Assembly: GCA_001534745.1 (NCBI GenBank)
Contig: CP013997.1
Location: 186,001-250,000 of the forward strand
From: Pseudomonas monteilii
Lineage (GTDB): Bacteria; Pseudomonadota; Gammaproteobacteria; Pseudomonadales; Pseudomonadaceae
Direction of reading: 5' to 3'
DNA: 64,000 nucleotides
In this document: positions 48,075 to 56,351 of the stretch, one piece after another
Layout of the letters: every line of letters starts with the position of its first letter
Numbering within the stretch: the stretch's first letter is position 1
The notes under the pieces: generated by a model
Told to the model about the DNA's origin: nothing
Databases searched by the model: none
What the model saw: only the letters and a program-made list of their open reading frames with translations
Program-made: the position numbers and the translations under genes

Positions 48075-49301
48075 CTAAGCCAGCAATCTTTCGCTGCTTG
48101 TTGCATCCACCGCCGCATCCAGCTCAGCCCCAGCCAAATACTGCGCATAGTGCTCTTTCAGTTCCGACTCCCAAGAAGCGACCTGATCCAATATGCCTAC
48201 CGCCTCATCTTCCGTCAGTGCAAAATGCTTATGTTGGCTAAGCAAATTATTTCGACTTATAAGGGTACCGTTCATACCAACACTCATCGACAGCCCTTGT
48301 GCAGGCCCCTCTCCCAGTACGGGAAGAACGTCATACATAGGCGAGAGGCGCCAAGCCTTTCCCTGCCAGATCACAGCGTGGTTGCGAGGATGATCGTCAC
48401 TGTTCCCTACGAGAGCGTTGTAGGCCATTCGCCTATAGAGTTCTTGCCTATCAGAGTCTGGTGCGCCTCTGCGATACAGCTCATCGGCGAGCGCCGCATA
48501 GATCCACCCGTCGTTGCGCTGCGCGTGCCATTCGGCATCGAGAAGCGTTAAGCCACTCATCATTGGGATGCGCCGAAACCTTGCATCAGTCTCTGACCAT
48601 TTTCGGTCAAATCGCTCCACAAGTAACGTGTTGCCTTTTTCACCTTGATGGAGCGCAGTTCGGGCGACATTCATCCCCTTAGTAGCCGCAAAGGTCATGC
48701 AGGCATACTCAAATTTCGGCAGGTCGTAGTGATCAAATTTATCGCGAGGCTTAGCAAGAATCAGCTTGTGATCAAAGCGGTATGTGCGCTTGGGCCTGGC
48801 ACCGCCAACAGCTGAGCGCTGATCCCGTATTTTTAAAGCTTCCAACTGCTCAGCGCTCAGTTGGCTGTCATAGATCGCAGCGCAAACATCTATGAAGTGA
48901 TTGAGCCCTTTGGCCTCAAGCATTTTCATAGGTCTTTCGCCTGTACCCGGCCTCGGTGTGCGAGCTTCGCCTGCCATGATATTTCCGGCGCGATCTTCGT
49001 TAGGAGATAACAACAGGAGCTGGATAGGAGTGAGTTCTCCCTTTTGGGTGCGGCGCAGCAATCGTTCTCCCCAGCCATCTGGCATCGCATCATCAATGAA
49101 CCCGGGAACGCCGCCATTCTTTTGTACCTGAATGGGTCGAGTGGAGAGCGGATACCGTATCGGATCAGGCACCCAACCCTTGGCATCCACGATCTCCGGC
49201 GCGTAGACGAAGGTTCCCGTGCGGCCAGAAAGGGTCAGCCTACCCAGCGTCACAGTCTCACCCGTTTCCGGACACTCCATGTAAATATAAGCGCGAGACA
49301 T
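48075..49301 (-). CDS. hipA: HipA-family serine/threonine kinase toxin
   Basis: A 408-residue HipA-like kinase. The N-subdomain (about 1-120) includes GGVPGFIDDAMPDGWGERLL, the ATP-binding loop is SAVGGARPK (about 163-171), the catalytic loop is NALVGNSDDHPRNH (about 295-308) and the metal-binding Asp is in LSPMYDVLP (about 324). All key elements are intact. E. coli HipA phosphorylates GltX; other family members have other targets, so the target here is unknown. It follows hipB with a one-base TGATG overlap. GC is lower than in neighbours and it lies near tRNA-Thr, suggesting acquisition. Confidence 0.9.
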   Translation of the reverse strand: MSRAYIYMECPETGETVTLGRLTLSGRTGTFVYAPEIVDAKGWVPDPIRYPLSTRPIQVQKNGGVPGFIDDAMPDGWGERLLRRTQKGELTPIQLLLLSPNEDRAGNIMAGEARTPRPGTGERPMKMLEAKGLNHFIDVCAAIYDSQLSAEQLEALKIRDQRSAVGGARPKRTYRFDHKLILAKPRDKFDHYDLPKFEYACMTFAATKGMNVARTALHQGEKGNTLLVERFDRKWSETDARFRRIPMMSGLTLLDAEWHAQRNDGWIYAALADELYRRGAPDSDRQELYRRMAYNALVGNSDDHPRNHAVIWQGKAWRLSPMYDVLPVLGEGPAQGLSMSVGMNGTLISRNNLLSQHKHFALTEDEAVGILDQVASWESELKEHYAQYLAGAELDAAVDATSSERLLA

Positions 49302-49624
49302 CAGAAGTCCTCCGCGTTGCTGCGCGGCAGTTTTACGCGCTTTGTGGTGTTGGTTTCTAGAGAGTTGAGATCAAGTGCAGGATCATCGAGCAGTGCTTGG
49401 AAAACTCGGTCAGAGATCCCCACGGTAAATAGCGCGAGCATGAAATCGCGCAATGAAACACCTTCAGCCTTCCCTCCCTCGAGGTGACGAACAGCTCGGA
49501 GAGAAATTCCAGCTAGTTCTGCAAGGTCAGTCTGCCGTATCCCCATGCGCAAACGCGCTTCCTTCATCAGAAGGCCTATACGGTAAAGCACAGAGGTGCT
49601 CTGAACAGGGAAAAAATTTTTCAT
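49301..49624 (-). CDS. hipB: HipB-like helix-turn-helix antitoxin/regulator
   Basis: A 107-residue protein with an XRE-type helix-turn-helix (LMKEARLRMGIRQTDLAELAGISLRAVRHLEGGKAEGVSLRDFMLALFTVG, about residues 19-69) and a basic C-terminal tail ending TTKRVKLPRSNAEDF. HipB proteins bind operators and sequester HipA. It is longer than E. coli HipB (88 residues). Its ATG is followed immediately upstream by a set of repeated 13-bp sites that probably are its operators. Stop and hipA start share one base. Confidence 0.88.
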   Translation of the reverse strand: MKNFFPVQSTSVLYRIGLLMKEARLRMGIRQTDLAELAGISLRAVRHLEGGKAEGVSLRDFMLALFTVGISDRVFQALLDDPALDLNSLETNTTKRVKLPRSNAEDF

Positions 49625-49741
49625 AAGGTAGCACCTAGCGAAATCCTATGGATGTATAAGATACCATTGATCGCACATTAGAAATCTTTTACAGATTTTA
49701 AAGTGTAATAAAATGGTACCTTATGTACGATAAGGTCTTAT
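49623..49741. promoter_or_regulatory. hipBA operator array of repeated ATAAGRTACCATT sites
   Basis: The 13-mer ATAAGATACCATT (49656-49668) recurs in reverse orientation as AATGGTACCTTAT (49712-49724). Related copies are ATAAGGTAGCACC (49623-49635) and ATAAGGTCTTAT (49730-49741). The first site overlaps the hipB start codon and the rest cover the AT-rich promoter. This is the expected layout for autoregulation by a HipB-HipA complex; binding itself is inferred. Confidence 0.65.
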
Positions 49742-50755
49742 AAGAAGATATCTTAAAAGGGCTAGAACCAGCGCGGGCAAGTCAAATATCGCTTGCGGTA
49801 GATTTTTCCCCTTTTAGCACTACCCTTGCCAGGTCAGCCTTCGGCTGTGCCCGCTGCAGGACCCGAACGACGGCGGTTCGGAATCAGCAGCGCATTGCAG
49901 AGGCTTTCACTAACGGGTGCCGCTGGCCAGCTACATCTGCGGCACATCGCCCATGTTCCTCAACCGCTCGAATTCTTTAGAGACGACCGGCAGCAGAAGG
50001 TCGTCCAGAGATTTTTCAGCTTCACCGCTTGGCCCTCGGTCAGTCGCTTGACTGCCCTAGTCCGAGCGCTAGCACAGCAGACTCGCGCAAGCTGAATCTC
50101 CAGTGCATCGAGAGTGCCGTGGATATAGCCGTCCATGTACTCACGGCGCTTGAACAGGATCGAATTCTCCGGCGCTTCCTGGTAGTCCCGGTGGACCTCC
50201 CAACTGGTGCTTTTCTGGATCAACTCGATGACAGGACAGGAAGCCGCAGGGGTAGTCCAGAGCTGGGGCAAATGACCCGCATTCAGCGTCTTTGTCAGAG
50301 CTGATCGTAGACACGACCAAGGCTTTATATCCCTCAATCTTGGCCTCGGCAGGATCAAGCTTGTGTGCCATCGCGCTGCGCAAGGTGGTGAGCTTCGCTA
50401 TCAGCGTCCATGGTTTGGTGAGGCTCAAAAGGGCTGATGGAGATAGGGATCTGGCAAGGAGACTGACTTGGGTGAAGCTGAAGCGTGCACCCTCAAGGTG
50501 ACTCGGCTGCGGCATGGATTCCACGTAGCGATGGCTTTGAGTACAGCTGTCAGCTCATCCAGCCCTTCCGGGAAGTGCCGCTTGTAGCGGTTGAGATTTT
50601 CTTGGGAAAAGCTGAGATCAAGTGGGGCCCATCCGCTGTCATCGTGCCTATCCTTAGACCCTTCATCTGTAGTCGATGCGCTTGTTACGCCAGATGTTAC
50701 GTAAGCGGAAAAAACGAAAGGCCCACCTTTCGGTGAGCCTTTTGAGTACTGCGTA
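49742..50755. pseudogene. Decayed coding sequence between hipB and tRNA-Thr
   Basis: No intact gene is seen in this 1-kb stretch. On the minus strand several broken pieces look protein-like: DDSGWAPLDLSFSQENLNRYKRHFPEGLDELTAVLKAIATW (about 50520-50643, no start codon), MAHKLDPAEAKIEGYKALV (about 50315-50371), EVHRDYQEAPENSILFKRREYMDGYIHGTLDALE (about 50098-50200) and SLDDLLLPVVSKEFERLRNMGDVPQM ending at a TAG at 49931. They lie in different frames, so at least two frameshifts separate them. I do not recognise the family. Together they look like relics of inserted genes beside a tRNA. Confidence 0.45.
50709..50742 (-). terminator. Terminator of tRNA-Thr
   Basis: Read on the minus strand: AAAAGGCTCACC, GAAA loop, GGTGGGCCTTTCGTTTTTT. 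A stem with a GAAA tetraloop and a T-run just after the tRNA 3' end. Confidence 0.85.
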
Positions 50756-50831
<76 letters not shown>

Positions 50832-50936
50832 CTAGGGGCGCATTATAACGATCGATTCGCCGGTGTAAACCACTTCCGTGCGTTTAATCGCGCAATCGCT
50901 AAGTCACCGCCCACAAACGGGATTTTCCTACCTGCC

Positions 50937-51152
50937 TCAGCGTGTCGAGGCTGGGTTGAAGAACAGCTTGTGGTTGTCGCATTCGCCCTGGCGGCAGCGG
51001 TCGGTGCGGGCTTCCAGCGGCAGGCCGCGGTCGCCGCCGAGCTGCATGGTCGGCATGTCCCAATCGGTGGAGGCATGGGGGTGGGGCGGGCTGGCACAGG
51101 CGGTGAGCAGGGCGAGGGCGGCGAGGGCAAAGAGCGGTTTCAACTCAGTCAC
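50937..51152 (-). CDS. Small lipoprotein
   Basis: A 71-residue protein with an N-terminal hydrophobic segment and lipobox LLTAC (KPLFALAALALLTACASPP). It would be lipidated at Cys19 and sorted to the envelope. The mature part is short, with two cysteines (DRCRQGECD) that could form a disulfide. A GTG start at 51152 is proposed; TTG at 51140 would also preserve the signal peptide. Conservation is not tested and the function is unknown. Monocistronic, upstream of tRNA-Thr on the same strand. Confidence 0.65.
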   Translation of the reverse strand: MTELKPLFALAALALLTACASPPHPHASTDWDMPTMQLGGDRGLPLEARTDRCRQGECDNHKLFFNPASTR

Positions 51153-51477
51153 GGGCTTAGCTTCTGGGATCAGGGAGTCTGGAGGGCGGCCATGATACTG
51201 CCGTCGGTGACGAAGCTGAATGCTCCAAATGTATGAAAGGGATACAGCGCCGTGTGGATACCTGCTCGTTAGGGTCGACTGAGCAGGTTTTCGCGGCAGG
51301 GGGAACAGGCTGGGGAATAACCGCCAAAATGCTTATTCACAATCCGTGTGCCAAGTCGAGCAGGTTTTCAGATCGTTTGGAAATTGCCCCTGCTCAATCT
51401 GCAAGTCCCCATTTCGCGGGTTATAAGGACGCTTGCTGGGGCTTCAGGAATGCCTGAAACGCTAGTGAAAACCTCGA
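51153..51477. other. Intergenic region, nothing recognised
   Basis: 325 bp between the methyltransferase stop and the lipoprotein start, both on the minus strand. The motif GAGCAGGTTTTC appears twice (about 51283 and 51358) as a short direct repeat. No gene, terminator or promoter could be supported. Confidence 0.5.
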
Positions 51478-52725
51478 TTACGCACCCTTTATCACAGGCT
51501 TGTACACAGACTTATCCACAGGTTGTTCTGCGAGGATGAGCAGGTTCCGCGGCGTCAACGCGTAGTCACAAAATACCCCGACCCGCACGTCGTACGCCTG
51601 CTCGCGCAGGTACAGCGCCCGGTCCAGCACCAGCCACAGCTCCAGCGGCCGCCGGAACAGGTTCCGTACCCGCTCCAGATTGCGCACCTGGGCCAGTCGC
51701 TGCCAGCCATGGGCTTCCAAGGCCGCCCACGCCACGGGACCTTGCACGGGCACGCCCTTGAGCTGCGCCAGGTCCCGGCAGTAGGCCTCGAACGGTTTCT
51801 CCAGCCAGGCGACTGGCAACGACGGCGTGGGCAGGTAGTCATCGACGCCGCGCTGCTGGCGTTGCAACAGGTCGAAGCCCAGCCGGCGTGCCATGGAGAG
51901 GTCGCGCTGGCGCCGCGTGCGGGCGCCGGCGGTGACGGCTTCGCTCAGGGGCAGGCCGAGATCGTCGAGGGACAGGTGCAGCGACGAGGCGCGTGCTGTC
52001 TGGGACACGGGTGTGTACTGCTCGCCGGCGATGCGGTTGTAGCAGCAGGGCGCCACGGCGATCTGGGGGCAGCCGCGCTGGCTGGCCAGGTGCAGTAGGC
52101 GTACGTGCAGGTCGCCACAGGCGTGCAGCGCCACGGGGCTGGGCTGGTCTTCGAGCCGATCGATGCAGTCGGCGGCCATGACGTCCTGCCGCAGGTGCCG
52201 GGCGGGGAGGTGGTGGTGATCGCTGAGGACCTGGCCGGCGTTCACCAGCGTGGCGTCGTACTCCAGGCAGGTCAGGCGCTGGCCGGGTTGCAGCAGACGA
52301 CGGCCCAGATGACCCTTGCCAGCGCACCAGTCCAGCCAGTGCTCGGGTGTGCGTGCATAAGTCAGGCAACGACCGAAGGCTTCGATCTGTGCCCACTTGC
52401 GGCCGGGCACTCCGGTGGACTGGCGAGGGCCTGCGGCAGCGAGTTCGACCTGGGGCAGGGGCCCTGCATCGGCAAGGCGCAGCGCCTGTTCGGCCAGTGC
52501 TGGAAACGGCATCGGCAGCGTCGTCGGGTCGAGCGCCTGTTCGGCGTCTTCCAGGGAGCACCGGCGCAAAGATGCCGCCAGGGCCGGGTGCTCGTCTTCC
52601 CAGGCCAGCGTCGGCTCGGTGAAGGGGCGCGGCCTCCACAAGGCCTGGTGCGCGATCAAGAAGCGATCGAGCGCCTGGAAGCGCTCGTCGAGCAGGTCGC
52701 CGTGCAGGTAGGAGGTCGGGGTCAT
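51478..52725 (-). CDS. SAM-dependent methyltransferase (Methyltransf_32 type)
   Basis: A 415-residue protein with the SAM-binding motif HWLDWCAGKGHLGRRLL (about residues 128-144), acidic ribose contact LEYD, ALHACGDLHVRLL and the characteristic IAVAPCCYNRI. This combination is seen in the GSTCD-like methyltransferase family, whose substrates are unknown in bacteria (RNA is suspected). The C-terminal codons contain a perfect DnaA-box-like sequence. It stands alone on the minus strand, downstream of the amino-acid transporter operon by 46 bp. Confidence 0.8.
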   Translation of the reverse strand: MTPTSYLHGDLLDERFQALDRFLIAHQALWRPRPFTEPTLAWEDEHPALAASLRRCSLEDAEQALDPTTLPMPFPALAEQALRLADAGPLPQVELAAAGPRQSTGVPGRKWAQIEAFGRCLTYARTPEHWLDWCAGKGHLGRRLLQPGQRLTCLEYDATLVNAGQVLSDHHHLPARHLRQDVMAADCIDRLEDQPSPVALHACGDLHVRLLHLASQRGCPQIAVAPCCYNRIAGEQYTPVSQTARASSLHLSLDDLGLPLSEAVTAGARTRRQRDLSMARRLGFDLLQRQQRGVDDYLPTPSLPVAWLEKPFEAYCRDLAQLKGVPVQGPVAWAALEAHGWQRLAQVRNLERVRNLFRRPLELWLVLDRALYLREQAYDVRVGVFCDYALTPRNLLILAEQPVDKSVYKPVIKGA

Positions 52726-52771
52726 GACGGTCGCAGGACACGGGGCCGTTGCCAGCCCCGCGCTCGCTGGC

Positions 52772-53461
52772 TCAGCGGCCCTGGCTGGCGTCGACGCGCA
52801 GCCAGCGCTCGAGCAGCTTGAAGCACTGCACCAGCAGGAAGGAGATCAGCAGGTAGAACACGCCGGCGGCGAAGAAGATCTCCACCGGCAGGTAGGTGCG
52901 GGCGATGATGGTACGCGCCATGCCGGTCAGCTCGAGCAGGGTCACGGTGCTGGCCAGGGCGCTGGCCTTGAGCATCAGGATCACTTCGTTGCTGTAGGCC
53001 GGCAGGCCGATGCGCGCGGCGCGCGGCAGCATGATGTAGAACAGCGCCTTGCCGCGGGACATGCCCAGGGCGCGGGCCGCTTCGATCTCGCCCCGGGGGA
53101 TGGCCTGCAGGGCGCCGCGCAGGATCTCGGCTATGTAGGCAGCGGTGTGCAGGGTCATGGTCAGCACCGTGCACCAGAACGGATCGCGCAGGTAAGGCCA
53201 CAGCGAGCTGCTGCGCACCGCATCGAACTGCGCCAGGCCGTAGTAGACCAGGAACAGCTGCACCAGCAGCGGGGTGCCGCGGAAGAAGAAGATGTAGCCG
53301 AAGGGCAGGGCGCGCACGTACCAGCTGCGCGAGGAACGGGCGATGCCCAGCGGGATGGCCAGGATCAGCCCGGCGATGACCGCGATGGCCACCAGCTCCA
53401 GGGTCAGGGTCGCGCCCTGGGCCAGGCGCGGCAGCCACTTGATGATGACGTCCCAGTTCAT
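52772..53461 (-). CDS. Basic amino-acid ABC transporter permease (HisM/AotM type)
   Basis: A 229-residue inner-membrane permease with FGYIFFFRGTPLLVQLFLVYYGLAQFD and the ATPase contact loop EIEAARALGMSRGKALFYIMLPRAARIGLPAYSNEVILMLK. The ATG at 53461 overlaps the preceding permease stop by four bases (ATGA). It pairs with the second permease to form a heterodimeric channel for basic amino acids. It is the last gene of the unit ATPase-binding protein-HisQ-HisM. Confidence 0.87.
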   Translation of the reverse strand: MNWDVIIKWLPRLAQGATLTLELVAIAVIAGLILAIPLGIARSSRSWYVRALPFGYIFFFRGTPLLVQLFLVYYGLAQFDAVRSSSLWPYLRDPFWCTVLTMTLHTAAYIAEILRGALQAIPRGEIEAARALGMSRGKALFYIMLPRAARIGLPAYSNEVILMLKASALASTVTLLELTGMARTIIARTYLPVEIFFAAGVFYLLISFLLVQCFKLLERWLRVDASQGR

Positions 53462-54153
53462 GCGTTGTCCCTCGCGAAGCCGCGAGCGGCGCGTTTTTCC
53501 AGCAGGTGCATGCCGGTCATGGCGATGACGGTCAGGCCCAGGTAGATGAAGGCGGCGACCATGTAGAAGGTGAAGGGCTCCTTGCTCACGGTCACGGCGA
53601 TCTGCGCGTGGCGCATGATTTCTTCCAGGCCGATGACCGAGACCAGGGCGGTGTCCTTCATCAGGATCATGAACAGGTTGCCCAGGCCCGGCAGCGCCAC
53701 GCGCCACATCTGCGGCAGGACGATGCGCGACAGGATGCGGCCACGGGACAGGCCCAGCGCCAGGCCGGCTTCACGGTGCCCCTTGGGGATGGCCAGGATC
53801 GCGCCGCGGAACACCTCGGTGGCATAGGCGCCGAAGCACAGGCCCAGGGCGATCACTCCGGCGGCGAAGGCGTCGAGTTCGAGCCCAGGCAGGTTCAGGG
53901 CTTCGCCCAGGCGGTTCATCAGGCTCACGGTGCCGAAATAGATCAGCAGGACCCAGAGCAGTTCGGGGATGCCGCGAACCAGGGTGGAATAAGTGCCGCC
54001 CAGCCATTGCAGCGGCTTGAACGGGGAGGTCTTGGCCAGCGCGCCGAGCAGCCCGAGGACCAGCCCCAGCAGCAGGGCGCACAGCGCCAGTTTTACGGTC
54101 ATCAGTGCGCCGGCCGCCAGGGCCGGACCGAATCCGTGCAGGTCGATAGTCAT
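53458..54153 (-). CDS. Basic amino-acid ABC transporter permease (HisQ/AotQ type)
   Basis: A 231-residue permease: TYSTLVRGIPELLWVLLIYFGTVSLMN is the HisQ-type variant of the family motif, and EAGLALGLSRGRILSRIVLPQMWRVALPGLGNLFMILMKDTAL is the coupling loop. The start at 54153 (MTIDLHGFG) is taken rather than the upstream ATG at 54165, which lacks a ribosome site. It overlaps the next permease by four bases. Confidence 0.87.
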   Translation of the reverse strand: MTIDLHGFGPALAAGALMTVKLALCALLLGLVLGLLGALAKTSPFKPLQWLGGTYSTLVRGIPELLWVLLIYFGTVSLMNRLGEALNLPGLELDAFAAGVIALGLCFGAYATEVFRGAILAIPKGHREAGLALGLSRGRILSRIVLPQMWRVALPGLGNLFMILMKDTALVSVIGLEEIMRHAQIAVTVSKEPFTFYMVAAFIYLGLTVIAMTGMHLLEKRAARGFARDNA

Positions 54154-54208
54154 GGGTAGGTGCATTCAAGGGACGGGCGCCGCGCAGGGCGGCGCCGGTC
54201 GGGGTGCC

Positions 54209-54964
54209 TCAGTAGATGTTGAACGGGAAGTACTTGTCGTTGATCTTCTTGTACGTGCCGTCGGCGATGATTTCTTTCAGGGCGGTGTTCAGCTGGGTGC
54301 GCAACGCGTCGTCACCCTTGCGCACGGCGATGCCGATCTTGTCGCTCTCGACCACCGGCTCGCCCTTGAACTCGTAGTTCTGGCCGTCCTTGCTCTTGAG
54401 CCACTCGTAGTTGACGTACTTGTCGGCCAGGATGCCGTCGATGCGACCGGCTACCAGGTCCAGGTAGGCGTTCTCCTGGGTGTCGTACAGCTTGATGTCG
54501 ATGTCGCTGCCGTAGTTGTCTTCCAGCCAGGTGCCAGCCAGGGTCGCGCGCTGGGTGCCGATGGACTTGCCCTTCAGGTAGTCCTTGTCGGTCTTGAAGT
54601 CGACGCCCTTGGGTGCGATGAACTGCAGCTTGTTGGAGTAGTAGGGGTCGGTGAAGTCGACCGCCTGCTTGCGCTCGTCGGTGATCGACAGCGACGACAC
54701 CAGGAAGTCGAACTTCTTGGCGTTCAGGGCCGGGATGATGCCGTCCCAGTCGGAGGTGACCACGCTGCACTCGACCTTCATCTTGGCGCACAGGGCGTCG
54801 CCGATGTCCCGGTCGAAACCGACCACGTTGCCGCTGGCGTCCTTGTTGTTGAAGGGCGGGTAGGCGGCTTCGATACCCATGCGCAGCTTTTCGGCGGCCA
54901 TCGCGTTGGCAGAGAACACCAGCGTGGCGGCAGCGGCCAGGAGGAATTTCTTGTAGGTCTGCAT
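54209..54964 (-). CDS. Periplasmic basic amino-acid-binding protein (ArgT/AotJ type)
   Basis: A 251-residue solute-binding protein with signal peptide ending ANAMAAEK. EKLRMGIEAAYPPFNNKDASGNVVGFDRDIGDALCAKMKVECSVVTSDWDGIIPALNAKKFDFLVSSLSITDERKQ is the HisJ/ArgT/AotJ pattern, with the paired cysteines (ALCAKMKVEC) typical of basic amino-acid binders. Substrate is most likely arginine, ornithine, lysine or histidine. Confidence 0.88.
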   Translation of the reverse strand: MQTYKKFLLAAAATLVFSANAMAAEKLRMGIEAAYPPFNNKDASGNVVGFDRDIGDALCAKMKVECSVVTSDWDGIIPALNAKKFDFLVSSLSITDERKQAVDFTDPYYSNKLQFIAPKGVDFKTDKDYLKGKSIGTQRATLAGTWLEDNYGSDIDIKLYDTQENAYLDLVAGRIDGILADKYVNYEWLKSKDGQNYEFKGEPVVESDKIGIAVRKGDDALRTQLNTALKEIIADGTYKKINDKYFPFNIY

Positions 54965-54975
54965 GTGTTGCTCCG

Positions 54976-55749
54976 TTAGCTGTGACTGGACATGAACTGC
55001 TTGCAACGCGCCGAGGCCGGGTTTTCGAAGACCTGCTGCGGCGTTCCTTGCTCTTCGACCAGGCCCTGGTGCAGGAAGACCACTTCGCTCGACACCTGAC
55101 GGGCAAAGCCCATCTCGTGGGTGACCAGCAACATGGTACGGCCTTCCTCGGCCAGGGCACGGATGACGCTAAGCACTTCCTGGACCATTTCCGGGTCGAG
55201 GGCCGAGGTCGGCTCGTCGAACAGGATGACCTTGGGCTTCATGGCCAGTGTACGGGCAATCGCCGCGCGCTGCTGCTGGCCACCGGAGAGCTGTGCCGGA
55301 TAGGCATGACGCTTGTCGTGAATGCCGACCTTGGCCAGCAGCGCTTCGGCATGCTCGATGGCCTCGGCCTTGCTCTGGCCCAGCACGCGGCGCGGTGCCT
55401 CGATCAGGTTGTCGAGGATCGACATGTGCGGCCAGAGGTTGAAGTTCTGGAAGACGAAGCCGATCTCGCTGCGCAGTCGGTTGATCTGGCGATTGTCGGC
55501 GGCGACCAGCTCGCCGTTCTTGACTGGCTTTAGCTTGAGTTCTTCGCCGGCGACGAGGATCTGCCCGGCGTGGGGGTTTTCCAGCAGGTTGATGCAGCGC
55601 AGGAGCGTGGATTTGCCTGAGCCGGACGAACCGAGGATCGAGATCACGTCACCATCGCGTGCGGTGAGCGAAATGCCCTTGAGAATCTCCTGCTCGCCAT
55701 AGCGTTTGTGCAGGTTGCGGATTTCAAGCGCGGGCGTGGCCTGGGCCAT
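54976..55749 (-). CDS. Basic amino-acid ABC transporter ATP-binding protein (HisP/AotP type)
   Basis: A 257-residue ATPase: Walker A GSSGSGKST, FVFQNFNLWPHMSILDNLIEAP, signature LSGGQQQR, Walker B VILFDEPTSALDPEMV, H-loop VTHEMGF. The insert EELKLKPVKNGELVAADNRQINRLRSEIG is typical of the HisP branch. It is the first gene of the operon, 11 bp before the binding protein, an order that differs from the more common binding-protein-first layout. Confidence 0.9.
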   Translation of the reverse strand: MAQATPALEIRNLHKRYGEQEILKGISLTARDGDVISILGSSGSGKSTLLRCINLLENPHAGQILVAGEELKLKPVKNGELVAADNRQINRLRSEIGFVFQNFNLWPHMSILDNLIEAPRRVLGQSKAEAIEHAEALLAKVGIHDKRHAYPAQLSGGQQQRAAIARTLAMKPKVILFDEPTSALDPEMVQEVLSVIRALAEEGRTMLLVTHEMGFARQVSSEVVFLHQGLVEEQGTPQQVFENPASARCKQFMSSHS

Positions 55750-56351
55750 GTGCGGTCCTCATGTCTTCGAGTGCGTTCCCAGCTTATTGGCGGCCTTCCT
55801 GGCGAGCGCCAAGCTAGCATAGCGGCATCGTGACAGCCACCGGGTCGCGGTTTGCTTCAAGGGATGCCAGGGCAGGTTGTCGCATCGTCACAGAAGACTG
55901 TCGCGCGGATGTCTGCCTGGCTGCTCGTCCGTGATGAAGCCTTTGATGAAAAAAAGGCGCGATGGTGCCAGTTTTGGCGCGGGGAGGGAAGTCGCGGCCG
56001 ACGGGGTAGTACCTGGGGCGCCTGTGACGGCGTGCCGGTTGTACCTGGGTTGCGCCTTTATTGCGCCCTTGCGGTGCAGGAGTGTTACCTAGGCCCACCT
56101 TTGGTGCAGTTGTAAGTGAGTATTTCAGTAAAACCCCATTCGAGGGGGGATTTGGCGGGCTTTCGGTCACTTTGTGGCCAAAGGGCCTGTAAGCCTTGTT
56201 TTACGCGGTTGTGCGAAATATCCGACACTCTGTCTGCTGTCATGGCGCGCTTATTGCCAGTGGATGAACATGGTGCGCAATGCGGCACTGGTCCACGGAT
56301 CGACCGGCACCTTGCATTCGCAGACGTCCACCCTTCGCAAAAGGTGCTTTC
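55750..56351. other. Long leader between ABC operon and gabP, with repeated motif
   Basis: A 602-bp gap without a credible gene; the open frames in it have no family resemblance and poor coding character. It carries GTACCTGGGG-CGCC at 56009 and GTACCTGGGTTGCGCC at 56041, with a third partial GTTACCTAGG at 56084. The divergent promoters of the ABC operon and gabP must lie here. Confidence 0.5.

Noticed and set aside
47642..49624. RelB-like gene and hipBA as one three-part toxin-antitoxin system
   Set aside because: They are on opposite strands, convergent, with separate promoters. Nothing in the sequence ties the RelB-like protein to HipA beyond proximity.
55852..56170. Small open frames in the gabP leader
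   Set aside because: No ribosome site, no hydrophobic or domain pattern, and overlapping frames on both strands of similar length.
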